Assembly (NCBI RefSeq): GCF_007751035.1
Contig: NZ_CP036433.1
Coordinates: 7,731,001-7,795,000 of the forward strand
Length of the DNA: 64,000 nt
Reading direction: 5' to 3'
DNA from: Lignipirellula cremea
Lineage (GTDB): Bacteria; Planctomycetota; Planctomycetia; Pirellulales; Pirellulaceae
The notes under the pieces are model-generated. The model had not been told where the DNA came from. It worked only from the letters and a program-made list of their open reading frames with translations, and searched no databases. A program made the position numbers and the translations under genes. Of the stretch, positions 8,737-17,179 are shown in pieces. Numbering within the stretch: position 1 is the stretch's first letter; each line of letters opens with the position of its first letter.

Positions 8737-10203
8737 ATGTTTGATTCACTCCAGAAGAATCTCCAGCAAGCATTCAAGTCGATCAGTGGGCGGGGAACGC
8801 TCACCGAGTCGAACATGCGCGACGGGCTGCGCCTGATCGAAGAATCGCTGCTCGAAGCCGACGTCAGCTACGAAGTCGTGAAGAAATTCATGGCCGAAGT
8901 CAGCGAAAAGGCGCTCGGCGAGAAGGTTCTTCTCAAGCTGAACCCGGGCGAGCAGCTGGTCGGCATCGTCCATCAACAGCTGATTGATACGCTGGGACCG
9001 GTTGATCCCAGCATCCCGCTGCGGAACACGCCCACCGTCCTGATGCTTTGCGGGCTCCAGGGTTCCGGCAAAACCACCACCTGCGGCAAGCTGGCCAAAC
9101 TGCTGCTGAAGCAGAATATTCGCCCCCTGCTCTGCGCGGCGGACCTGCAGCGTCCGGCCGCTATTGAGCAGTTGCACGTGCTGGGCAAACAGCTGGGCGT
9201 GCCCGTTTACTCGGAACCGGGCGCGACCGATCCGGTCAAAGTCTGCCGCAACGCCAAAGCCAAAGCGGAAGCAGAAGGCGCCAAGGTCGTGATCCTGGAT
9301 ACGGCCGGCCGCCTGGCGATCGACGCTGAATTAATGGAACAGCTGCGGCAAATCGACCGCCGCACGAACCCCGACCAGATTTTCCTGGTCGTTGACGGTA
9401 TGACGGGCCAGGACGCGGTCCTGAGCGCTAAAGCGTTCAACGACGCCCTCAGTATCGACGGCGTGATCATGACCAAGCTCGACGGCGACGCCCGCGGCGG
9501 CGCCCTGCTGTCGGTCAAGGCAGTCACCGAAGTGCCGGTCAAGTTCATCGGCGTCGGCGAAAAACTCGAGGACCTGGAGCCGTTCCGTCCCGAAGGGATG
9601 GCAAGTCGGATCCTCGGCATGGGCGACGTGGTCGCCCTGGTCGACACCATTCGCAGCGAAGTCGACGCCGACGCACAGAAAAAAGCCGAAGAGCAGTGGT
9701 CCAAAGGTCAGTTCACGCTCGACGACTTGAAAAAACAGATGGAAATGATGGCCAAGCCAGGCCTCATTAAAAAGCTGCTAGGCGCCATGCCAGGCGGCGG
9801 ACAGCTGATGGAAATGATGGGAGCCGGCGGCTCCGGCGAGGCCGATATCAAGCGGCTCATCGGCGTGATCAACTCGATGACGCCCGCCGAACGCAAGAAC
9901 CCCAAGCTGATTGACCCCTCCCGTCGCCGCCGTATTGCTCATGGCGCCGGCGTACCGCCGCAGCAAGTGACCGATGTCGTCAAACAGCACGACATGATGA
10001 AATCGATGGTCACCGGACTGGCCGGCAAGGGAATGGGGGAGCGAATGCAAATGCTCAACCAGGTGCAGGAAGCGGCGACCAACCCGATGGGCGGCATGCC
10101 CAAAACGAAAAAGGGCACCGGCAAACGCCTGAGCCCCGCCGAAAAGGCGAAGCTCAAAAAACAGCGTGATCGCGAAATGCGAAAAAAGAAAAAGGGAAAA
10201 TAA
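8737..10203 (+). CDS. ffh: Signal recognition particle protein Ffh
   Basis: A 488-residue GTPase of the signal recognition particle, which binds signal sequences of nascent membrane proteins and delivers ribosomes to FtsY. The N-domain covers about residues 1-95. The G-domain has the P-loop GLQGSGKTTT (106-115), DTAGR, and TKLDGDARGG. The Met-rich M-domain (QMEMMAKPG, LMEMMGAGG, HDMMKSMV) follows and ends in a Lys-rich tail (KKQRDREMRKKKKGK) for RNA contact. The start was taken at the ATG that gives the canonical MFDSLQKNL N-terminus; upstream in-frame sequence does not look like protein. It leads the operon with rpsP, trmD and rplS. Confidence 0.98.
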   Translation: MFDSLQKNLQQAFKSISGRGTLTESNMRDGLRLIEESLLEADVSYEVVKKFMAEVSEKALGEKVLLKLNPGEQLVGIVHQQLIDTLGPVDPSIPLRNTPTVLMLCGLQGSGKTTTCGKLAKLLLKQNIRPLLCAADLQRPAAIEQLHVLGKQLGVPVYSEPGATDPVKVCRNAKAKAEAEGAKVVILDTAGRLAIDAELMEQLRQIDRRTNPDQIFLVVDGMTGQDAVLSAKAFNDALSIDGVIMTKLDGDARGGALLSVKAVTEVPVKFIGVGEKLEDLEPFRPEGMASRILGMGDVVALVDTIRSEVDADAQKKAEEQWSKGQFTLDDLKKQMEMMAKPGLIKKLLGAMPGGGQLMEMMGAGGSGEADIKRLIGVINSMTPAERKNPKLIDPSRRRRIAHGAGVPPQQVTDVVKQHDMMKSMVTGLAGKGMGERMQMLNQVQEAATNPMGGMPKTKKGTGKRLSPAEKAKLKKQRDREMRKKKKGK

Positions 10204-10333
10204 CCCCGTCGCAAACGGGTTCCCACCAAGGCTTGTCTCCTGATCGTCGCGAACGGCTTGGGAGTGGGGCCTTCCGAACGATGATTTTTCACGACACAAT
10301 TGATCCATTCCAGATAATTCCTAGGAGAAGTCG

Positions 10334-10786
10334 ATGGCGGTACGTATTCGCTTGAAAAAGTTGGGTCGCAAGCATCGGCCGTTCTTTCGTGTGTGCGCGA
10401 TGGACGCCCGCACCCCGCGCGACGGCCGCGTGATTGAAGAACTCGGCTATTACGATCCCATGGCGCCGGAAACCGACGCCCGCGCCATCCTCAATGGCGA
10501 ACGGATTGATTACTGGCTGGGCGTCGGCGCCCAGCCGACCGAAAAAGTCGGCGTACTGATCAAAAAGTATGGCTCCAGCGGCACCCACCTCGAGCAGCAG
10601 AAAACGGCCCTCGAACGGATGCAGCAGAAACCCGAACTGGCCCCCCAGCCGAAGGTTTCGCTGAAAAAGAAAGAAGAGCCCGTTGCCGAAGCGCCCGCCG
10701 ACGAAGCCCCTGCGGCTGAGGAAGCAGTGGCGACAGAGGAAGCAGCTCCCGACGACGCCGCAGCAGCCGAAGGCAGCAGCGAGTAA
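10334..10786 (+). CDS. rpsP: 30S ribosomal protein S16 with acidic C-terminal extension
   Basis: The first 85 residues are a standard S16 (MAVRIRLKKLGRKHRPFFRV, then GYYDPMAP), a small-subunit protein needed for 30S assembly. The whole is 150 residues, nearly twice the usual 80-90, because of a C-terminal tail rich in Ala, Glu and Pro (about residues 110-150). AGGAG lies 6 bases before the ATG. A 130-base spacer separates it from ffh, and only 6 bases lie between its stop and trmD. Confidence 0.97.
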   Translation: MAVRIRLKKLGRKHRPFFRVCAMDARTPRDGRVIEELGYYDPMAPETDARAILNGERIDYWLGVGAQPTEKVGVLIKKYGSSGTHLEQQKTALERMQQKPELAPQPKVSLKKKEEPVAEAPADEAPAAEEAVATEEAAPDDAAAAEGSSE

Positions 10787-10792
10787 CGCTCG

Positions 10793-11563
10793 ATGCGGTT
10801 CGACGTACTGACGCTGTTCCCGCGGATTTTCGACGGCTACCTGGGCGAAAGCCTGTTGCACAAGGCGATCGAAGCCGGACTCGTGCAGGTGCATACGCAC
10901 GATATCCGTGACTGGTCGCGCGACAAGCATCGCAAAGTCGACGATCGCCCCTTTGGCGGCGGTCCCGGCATGGTGCTGCAGGTCGAGCCGATCGTGGATT
11001 GCGTGGAAGCGGTCAGCCGTCAAGCAGAAACTGCCGGCCGCCTGGTCATGCTGACGCCCCAGGGTCGTCGGCTTACCCAGTCGGTGGTCGAAGAGTTAGC
11101 GGAAGAGCCGCGTTTGATTTTGCTGTGCGGTCGATACGAAGGTTTCGACCAGCGCGTGATCGACCTGCTGCAGCCCGACGAACTTTCGATTGGCGACTAC
11201 ATATTAAACGGCGGAGAAACCGCTGCGATGGTCATGATCGATGCGGTCGTTCGCCTGATCCCTGGCGTTCTGGGCGACGAACAAAGCAGCGTCGATGACT
11301 CGTTTTCGCACGGGGATCGCCTGTTAGAATTCCCACATTACACACGGCCTCGCGTCTTTCGCGGACTCGAGACGCCACCCGTTCTGCTCAGCGGCGATCA
11401 TCAGGCGATCGCCCGCTGGCGCCGGGAACAAAGTTACTTGCGCACCGAACAACGCCGTGCGGACCTGTTGCCAGACTCGACTGAAAGCGCAACCGGCACG
11501 ACCAGCGATCCCCAGACACCCACTCTCTCTAAGGACTCTCGCGATGAGCCAAGAGCTGATTAA
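10793..11563 (+). CDS. trmD: tRNA (guanine-37-N1)-methyltransferase TrmD
   Basis: A 256-residue SPOUT-class enzyme that methylates N1 of G37 next to the anticodon and so prevents +1 frameshifting. The deep-knot SAM site is visible as LLCGRYEGFDQRVID and SIGDYILNGGETA, and RPFGGGPGM near the N-terminus is the other hallmark. The C-terminal helical domain carries the family's LLEFPHYTRP. The last 20 bases overlap the start of rplS, so the two are probably translationally coupled. Confidence 0.97.
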   Translation: MRFDVLTLFPRIFDGYLGESLLHKAIEAGLVQVHTHDIRDWSRDKHRKVDDRPFGGGPGMVLQVEPIVDCVEAVSRQAETAGRLVMLTPQGRRLTQSVVEELAEEPRLILLCGRYEGFDQRVIDLLQPDELSIGDYILNGGETAAMVMIDAVVRLIPGVLGDEQSSVDDSFSHGDRLLEFPHYTRPRVFRGLETPPVLLSGDHQAIARWRREQSYLRTEQRRADLLPDSTESATGTTSDPQTPTLSKDSRDEPRAD

Positions 11564-11894
11564 ACTGGTTGAAAAAGCCAGCCTAAAGGCGGAAGTTCCC
11601 TTCTTTGAAATCGGCGACACGGTTGGCGTGCACACCCGAATTCTCGAAGGCGCCAAAGAACGCATCCAGATTTTCACCGGCACGGTCATCGCTCGCTCCG
11701 GTTCGGGAGTGCGGGAAATGTTCACCGTACGTCGCATTGTCGCCGGCGAAGGCGTCGAACGTAAGTTCCCCGTGCACTCGCCCCGCGTCGCCGCCATCGA
11801 AGTCACTCGCTCCAGCGTGGTTCGCCGCGCCAAGCTGTACTTCCTGCGGGACCGGATCGGCAAGGCCGTTCGCCTCAAAGAACGCCGCCGTTAA
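11544..11894 (+). CDS. rplS: 50S ribosomal protein L19
   Basis: A 116-residue L19, which sits at the interface between the ribosomal subunits. Family features are IGDTVGVHTRILEG, KERIQIFTGTVIAR, FTVRRI and the C-terminal RRAKLYFLRDR. The start ATG lies inside trmD, overlapping it by 20 bases in another frame. It is the last gene of the operon; a CCTGCCT hairpin follows 6 bases after the stop. Confidence 0.97.
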   Translation: MSQELIKLVEKASLKAEVPFFEIGDTVGVHTRILEGAKERIQIFTGTVIARSGSGVREMFTVRRIVAGEGVERKFPVHSPRVAAIEVTRSSVVRRAKLYFLRDRIGKAVRLKERRR

Positions 11895-12211
11895 AGCAGC
11901 CCTGCCTGCACGCAAGGCAGGTAGTTCGCTGCAGTTCCCTCTGGCAAGAAAACGACAATCCCGCCTGGGCTCGCTCGCAAGGAGTCAGCCCAGGGTTCGG
12001 TGAGGGATTTGCTGCGCGCTGGCGTAATCTCAGTCAAAAACGTCCGGCAGTTGCGACTTGCCCTGGCGAAGGGCGATTGGCTACCCCCCTCAGGACACGT
12101 GGCTCTGCGCATCGGGCCGCGTCGGTCGCCCTGCCAAATCGGCGAGTTTCCTGGCGATCGAGGGGCGTGCTCGCTCCTGCCGCATCGGGCTCGCTCCGTT
12201 CACTTCTGCGA
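11895..12211. other. Intergenic spacer after rplS
   Basis: About 317 bases. It starts with the hairpin at 11901-11921. The rest shows no gene, tRNA or other structured element that I could recognise. Confidence 0.5.
11901..11921 (+). terminator. Hairpin after the rplS operon
   Basis: CCTGCCT and AGGCAGG form a 7-bp stem around GCACGCA, 6 bases beyond the rplS stop. No U-tract follows. It resembles the hairpin at 5657-5685 in stem composition and loop (ACGCA). Confidence 0.5.
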
Positions 12212-12460
12212 CTATTCTTTCGACGCGGCGAACGTATAGATCAGCGTGATGGCGCCGCCGGAGAGCAGACTCCATGGCGCCCATTCCGGGATGACAAACT
12301 CCCGGGACTTCATCTTGGGTCCGCCGAAGTTGGCTGAGTTAAACAGCCCTTCCGCTTTGGCTTCGACTTTCTGGTTCAGCACGACCCGTTCCACCGCCAG
12401 GCTTTCCACGCCCAGCAAAAGCGCCGAGGCGGCAAATGCAAGTAAAAACGCCCTCCACAT
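12212..12460 (-). CDS. Small planctomycete membrane protein
   Basis: An 82-residue protein with a hydrophobic N-terminus (WRAFLLAFAASALLLGVES, residues 2-20) and a second hydrophobic stretch near the C-terminus (PWSLLSGGAITLIYTFA). The middle 45 residues are polar. Two membrane segments with a short exported loop are likely. The start ATG has GGAG about 8 bases upstream; an ATG further upstream (12517) lacks such a site. I do not recognise a named family, but the pattern is familiar from planctomycete genomes. No function can be given. Confidence 0.75.
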   Translation of the reverse strand: MWRAFLLAFAASALLLGVESLAVERVVLNQKVEAKAEGLFNSANFGGPKMKSREFVIPEWAPWSLLSGGAITLIYTFAASKE

Positions 12461-12849
12461 GGCACATCTCCGGTTAGGGAAAGCGGCCGTCAATTGGCCG
12501 CCTGGAATAAACTTCACCCAGCTTCTATCTTCGTCTTTCCAGGCCTGGAAGGATGATGGGAAGCGCTATTCGACGGTCTGCGACGCTGGCGCCGATTGGT
12601 TGGGCGAAGTTCGTTTTGTCTGGCGATTCCGGCTCAAAACGCCTTGCATCCGCGCAACCGGCAACTAGCATCGATGATAGAGGAGAATGTTTCGGAAACC
12701 CCCGCCCCCATGTGCGCGAGCGCGCCCGGCCCCTGGCCGGCAGTCGATCGCCGCGCCAGGGCGTTATCGGCAGACGTCGTCAGCTAGCGATTGGCCTCGA
12801 CGTCCGCCCCGAGCGCACCAGGAACTTGTCACCGAGAAAGAGGCGTTTC
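12461..12849. other. Divergent spacer before the DUF1598 gene
   Basis: About 390 bases between two divergent genes, so promoters for both should lie here. A stretch around 12616-12635 (TTGTCTGGCGATTCCGGCT) weakly resembles the dispersed motif at 32938 and 59825. No gene recognised. Confidence 0.45.
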
Positions 12850-14214
12850 ATGATGGTTCGACGTTTAATCGTCCCCGCGTTGCTGCTGGTCGCCGCCTGC
12901 GCGATGCTTGCCCCGTCCACCGCCTGGGGCCAGGCCGCCGGCGTTTGCATTAGCCCCGACGGCGTGCTCAGCGTGCGCATGGTCGCCGACCCGGGCGGAC
13001 GTTTGCACCGGGAACTCACGGCGGCCGCCCGCGCGGACCTGGATCCCGATCTGCTCAAACCGAGCAAGCTCCGCAAGGTTTCGCTCAATCGCCTGGAAGC
13101 AGCCATCGCCGACCGTGCCGCCCGCGGCCTGCCGCCGGAAGCCGACATGCTGCACATGGCCGGTCTGCTCAGTGTCGAATACGTGTTCTACCTGCCGGAA
13201 ACCAAGGACATCATCCTGGCCGGTCCCGCCGAAGGCTACGTCCGCAACGAAGCCGGCCGGGCTGTCGGCCTGACCAGCGGCCGCAGCGTGATCGAGTTGG
13301 AAGACGTCGTCGCCGCCCTGCGGGCTTTCCCGCCGACCGGCGATCCGACCGCCGTGATCAGCGTGTCGATCGACCCCACCCAGGAAGGCCTCAGCCGCCT
13401 GCAGCGTTACCTCAGCAGCGTCGCCGGCCGCGTCCGCCCCGGCGACGCCAATGTGCTGGTCGCCGGCATGCAGAACGCTCTGGGCCTGCAGAATGTGACC
13501 ATCCGCGGCGTCTCTCCCGCCACGCACTTCGCGCAGGTGCTGGTCGAAGCCGACTACCGAATGAAACTGATCGGCATCGGTCTGGAAAAGCCGGCCGTGA
13601 ACATCGCCAGCTATATCTCGAACGCCCGCTCCGGCGACGTGGCGGCTAACGCTTTGCAGCGCTGGTTCTTTACTCCGGAATACGATTGCGTGCGGGTCAG
13701 CGACGACCGCATGGCGATGCAACTGGTCGGCCAGGGCGTCAAGCTCACCGGCGAAGACCAGGTGGTCCGGGCCGACGGCGTGCGCGTCGTTTCCAAACGG
13801 GTCGACAAGGCCAGCGACACCTTCTGCACCAGCTTCACCGCCCATTACGAAGAACTCGCCCAGCGCGAACCGGTGTACGCCCAGATGCGGAACCTGATCA
13901 ACCTGTCGGTGGCGGCCGCCTACATTCAGAAGCAGGACTTCTACGGCCATGCCGGCTGGACGATGCCGATGCTGGGGGACGAACGGGCCTTCCCGATTGA
14001 AACGCATACCGCCCCCACGCAGGTCGCCACCGCGGTGAACGCCGTGTGGAAGGGACGCACCCTGATGACGCCGATCGGCGGCGGGGTGAACATCCAGGCG
14101 ACCCAGGCCCTGCAGCCTGGCCACCTGCTCTCCGACACCAACGGCGAGGTCGCCAAGACCCGCTCGGCTGTCGACGTGAGCGAACTGGCCGCCGGCCAGT
14201 GGTGGTGGGACTGA
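12850..14214 (+). CDS. Secreted DUF1598 domain-containing protein
   Basis: A 454-residue exported protein. The signal peptide covers residues 1-27 (cleavage near TAWGQA). The rest matches the planctomycete-specific DUF1598 pattern: the central LVEADYRMKLIGIGLEKP and a repeat-like second half with VRVSDDRMAMQLVG and FTAHYEELAQREPVYAQM, the last a hallmark of the family. GAGG lies 7 bases before the ATG. It stands alone between a divergent small gene and its own intrinsic terminator, so it is probably monocistronic. The biochemical function is unknown. Confidence 0.88.
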   Translation: MMVRRLIVPALLLVAACAMLAPSTAWGQAAGVCISPDGVLSVRMVADPGGRLHRELTAAARADLDPDLLKPSKLRKVSLNRLEAAIADRAARGLPPEADMLHMAGLLSVEYVFYLPETKDIILAGPAEGYVRNEAGRAVGLTSGRSVIELEDVVAALRAFPPTGDPTAVISVSIDPTQEGLSRLQRYLSSVAGRVRPGDANVLVAGMQNALGLQNVTIRGVSPATHFAQVLVEADYRMKLIGIGLEKPAVNIASYISNARSGDVAANALQRWFFTPEYDCVRVSDDRMAMQLVGQGVKLTGEDQVVRADGVRVVSKRVDKASDTFCTSFTAHYEELAQREPVYAQMRNLINLSVAAAYIQKQDFYGHAGWTMPMLGDERAFPIETHTAPTQVATAVNAVWKGRTLMTPIGGGVNIQATQALQPGHLLSDTNGEVAKTRSAVDVSELAAGQWWWD

Positions 14215-14240
14215 TGTCTAACGGATAGCAAAGAGTATGC

Positions 14241-14268
14241 AACGCCCAGGCCCTGCGCCTGGGCGTTT
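14241..14268 (+). terminator. Rho-independent terminator of the DUF1598 gene
   Basis: AACGCCCAGG and CCTGGGCGTT form a perfect 10-bp stem with the loop CCCTGCG, followed by TTTT, 27 bases after the stop codon. This is the most textbook-like plus-strand intrinsic terminator in the window. Confidence 0.88.
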
Positions 14269-14575
14269 TGCATTGCGTCCTGTGCCAACGTCGAGCAGGA
14301 ACGGCCGTGAACGCCATCGGTGAGCGCTGCCAGCATGAAGCCGAATGGCAAACGATCGCAGCTTGAAAATCGCCGTTTTTTGAAAAGCTGCGACCCAATC
14401 GACGGGCGACTGCGTAGAGCAGGGGGGCGCTGCGTTAACGGACCGTCCCTGGCTGACAGGGACGGTGCGCTCGCCTTATACTGGCCCGACATCCCTGTCT
14501 GGCTCATTCCTGCCTGCTGGCGTGCTTGTACCTTCCTGCTTTTTCTGCTGGCCAAATGCTGACAACCTGTTTGTT
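14269..14575. other. Intergenic spacer upstream of the ABC transporter
   Basis: About 307 bases without a gene. It must hold the promoter of the ATPase-permease pair. No convincing box pair or operator was recognised. Confidence 0.45.
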
Positions 14576-15247
14576 ATGTTGCATCTTGAAAACGTGAAAA
14601 AGTCGTACCGGCAACCCAACGGCGAAGTGTTGCCGATTCTTGATATCCCGCGGTTCGATGTGGCCAGCGGCGAGCAGATGGTGCTCATCGGCGATAGCGG
14701 CTGCGGCAAAACGACCCTGCTACATGTGATCGCCGGCATCAGCAAAGCCGACTCCGGCGTGGTGGCTGTGGATCGCGTGAATCTGGCCCGTTACAGCGAG
14801 TCGACCCGCGACCGGATCAGGGCCGAAAAAATCGGCTATGTGTTTCAAACTTTCAATCTGCTGCCTGGGTTTACCGCGCTTGAGAACGTGCTGCTGGGGA
14901 TGACATTCGCCCGTGGCAAACGGGATCCGGCCCGCGCCCGGCAACTGCTGGACCGGGTCGGCCTGGGCCATCGCATCGGGCACAAGCCGTCGCACATGTC
15001 GGTCGGCGAACAGCAACGGGTGGCGGTCGCCCGCTCGCTGGCCAATCGTCCGCAGCTATTGCTGGCCGACGAACCCACGGCGAACGTCGACCCGCGGAAT
15101 CAGCAGCACATTGTGGAGCTGATTCGTAAAACGTGTGAGGAAGAGCAGATCACCCTGGTGATGGTGACCCACTCGCGCGATGTGGCCGATCAGTTCAAGC
15201 GGGTGGATCAACTGCCGGAAATCAACCTCGTGGCGGCGAAAGCCTGA
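14576..15247 (+). CDS. ABC transporter ATP-binding protein (LolD/MacB type)
   Basis: A 223-residue nucleotide-binding subunit. Walker A is GDSGCGKTT (39-47), the Q-loop lies in YVFQTFNLLPGFTALENV, Walker B is LLLADEPT, and the switch histidine is in MVTHSRD. The signature reads MSVGEQQRVAVARSL, in which the usual SGGQQ is SVGEQ. Length and the FNLLPGFTALENV motif place it in the LolD/MacB/FtsE group that powers lipoprotein or substrate extrusion from the outer leaflet of the inner membrane. The permease starts 14 bases downstream, so the two form one unit. Confidence 0.93.
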   Translation: MLHLENVKKSYRQPNGEVLPILDIPRFDVASGEQMVLIGDSGCGKTTLLHVIAGISKADSGVVAVDRVNLARYSESTRDRIRAEKIGYVFQTFNLLPGFTALENVLLGMTFARGKRDPARARQLLDRVGLGHRIGHKPSHMSVGEQQRVAVARSLANRPQLLLADEPTANVDPRNQQHIVELIRKTCEEEQITLVMVTHSRDVADQFKRVDQLPEINLVAAKA

Positions 15248-15261
15248 CAGGGAAGCACTCG

Positions 15262-16971
15262 ATGGATCTTTGGAGAATCGCCCTCCGCAGCATCATGCAG
15301 CGTCGGGTCGCCTCGCTGCTGACCACCATCTCCATGTCGCTGGGCGTCATGATGGTCGTCTCGGTGCTGTCGATCCATGGCCTGGTGTCGCAGTCGTTCC
15401 GGAACAACTCAGCCCTCGGCTACAACATGATCGTCGGCGCCAAAGGGGGCAGCCTGCAGCTGGTGCTGAATACGGTCTTTTATCTGAGCAAGCCGGTCGA
15501 GAACATCTCTTACGAGTACTACCTGGAATTCCAGGACCAGGAGACCCGCGCTCGCGAGTATCAGCATTCGCTCAAGTACATGGCGGCCCAGGCCGAAAGC
15601 GACATGCTTGAGATGCAGGCCTTTTCCGGCCTGCTGGGAGGGGCCGGCGACCTGGGCGGATTGCTCGCACTTGACGCGATCGAACAGACAGAAAAAGCCG
15701 CTTCTCCCTGGGAAACCAAAGGCCAGTATACGGACTACGCGCACTTTATTATCCCCTTGTGCCTGGGCGACTATTTCGGCAACTTCCGTGTGATCGGCAC
15801 CACGCCCGCCATGCTGGGCGATCGTGTATATGACATGGAAGAAGGGAAAAAATACGAGTTCTCCGCCGGTCGCAATCTGCAGATCTGGTCGAAAGAAAAC
15901 GGCTACTTCGAAGCCGTCCTGGGCGCCAATGTGGCCCGCGAAAAAAAGATGAAGGTCGGCGATCGCTTCTCGCCCACCCATGGCGATCCGGAAGGGAAGG
16001 GTCACGGCGAGCAGTTCGTCGTGGTCGGAATTCTGGCGCCGTCGGGCACCCCGAACGATCGCGGCGTGTTCATCAGTCTGGAAGGCTTCCTGCTGATGGA
16101 AGGCCATTCCAAGCCGCTGGAAGGCAAGGCGACGCGCACCGTAGCCGACGCCGATCTTTCCCTGCCATTGCCGCTTGAGCAGCGCGAGATCACCGCAGCC
16201 CTGCTGCGGACCGATCCCATCGTAGCGCCTGGCATGCACACGATGATTAACGAAGGCCGCGACGCCCAGATCGCCTTGCCGGTGCAGGAAATTTACAGCC
16301 TGTTCGACATTATTGTGAATCCGATCCGCTGGATCCTGATTGTGCTGACCGGCATGATCTGCGTGGTTTCCGGCGTGAGCATTCTGGTCAGCATTTATAA
16401 CTCCATGAGCGAACGCGGCCACGAGATCGCCATTATGCGGGCGCTGGGGGCGGGCCGCGGCACGGTGATGTGGATCGTGCTGCTGGAGGCCGTGTTCCTG
16501 GCGATGGCCGGCGGCGTGGTCGGCTGGCTGGCGGCCCATTCGCTCACCGCGATCGCCAGTCCCTTTATCGAAGAGCGGACCGGCGTGACGATTGGTTTCT
16601 TTGATCTCACGCCGCCTGTCAATCTACCGGAGATACTGGGCTTGGTCAGCGCGTCGGGCGACGGCAGGCTGGGCGCCGCACTACTGGGTTCGTTCCTGGC
16701 GATCTTTGGCGTGGCGGCCCTGGTGATGGGCGTGATTTACCTGGTGCGGGCCGTGCTACGACGGGACCGGGAAGCCGGACTGTCGGCGGCGGCCATGCTG
16801 TTGCTGGGCGGACTGCTGATTGCGGCCGGCGGCGTTTTCTACTGGACGACCGGCAACATCTCCAGCGAACTGCTGCTGATCCCGGCGCTGCTGCTGCTGG
16901 CCGTGCTGGTCGGCCTGCTGCCCGGTTGGGCCGCTTATCGCACCGATGTGGTGAAGGCTCTCGGCAAGTAG
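15262..16971 (+). CDS. ABC transporter permease (MacB/FtsX family)
   Basis: A 569-residue permease. The first transmembrane segment (about residues 17-38, TTISMSLGVMMVVSVLS) is followed by a periplasmic MacB-PCD-like domain of about 310 residues. Then come several membrane segments: near 350-375, in the FtsX core with the family motif MSERGHEIAIMRALGAGRG followed by another helix, and three or four near the C-terminus. An extra pair of helices around residues 505-530 is more than the usual four. The C-terminus PGWAAYRTDVVKALGK is typical. Together with the ATPase just upstream it likely forms a mechanotransmission-type ABC system; the cargo is unknown. Confidence 0.92.
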   Translation: MDLWRIALRSIMQRRVASLLTTISMSLGVMMVVSVLSIHGLVSQSFRNNSALGYNMIVGAKGGSLQLVLNTVFYLSKPVENISYEYYLEFQDQETRAREYQHSLKYMAAQAESDMLEMQAFSGLLGGAGDLGGLLALDAIEQTEKAASPWETKGQYTDYAHFIIPLCLGDYFGNFRVIGTTPAMLGDRVYDMEEGKKYEFSAGRNLQIWSKENGYFEAVLGANVAREKKMKVGDRFSPTHGDPEGKGHGEQFVVVGILAPSGTPNDRGVFISLEGFLLMEGHSKPLEGKATRTVADADLSLPLPLEQREITAALLRTDPIVAPGMHTMINEGRDAQIALPVQEIYSLFDIIVNPIRWILIVLTGMICVVSGVSILVSIYNSMSERGHEIAIMRALGAGRGTVMWIVLLEAVFLAMAGGVVGWLAAHSLTAIASPFIEERTGVTIGFFDLTPPVNLPEILGLVSASGDGRLGAALLGSFLAIFGVAALVMGVIYLVRAVLRRDREAGLSAAAMLLLGGLLIAAGGVFYWTTGNISSELLLIPALLLLAVLVGLLPGWAAYRTDVVKALGK

Positions 16972-17179
16972 CGGCTGTCGAACCGTCGCAACCGTGGGCT
17001 GGCAATCTATCCGGGCTGCGGAGACTGTGCGTCTCGCCAGGGCGGCCTGACCCCAGGAGAATCGGCGAGAAAGGGGGCTTTCCACAAGGAAATCCGCTTT
17101 GGATTCGGTTACACTGATGCTTTCCAGGCCATCTTTGGCCCGACTCAGGGTTTTCCGTTTTTCGGCGGGAGTAAATCGA

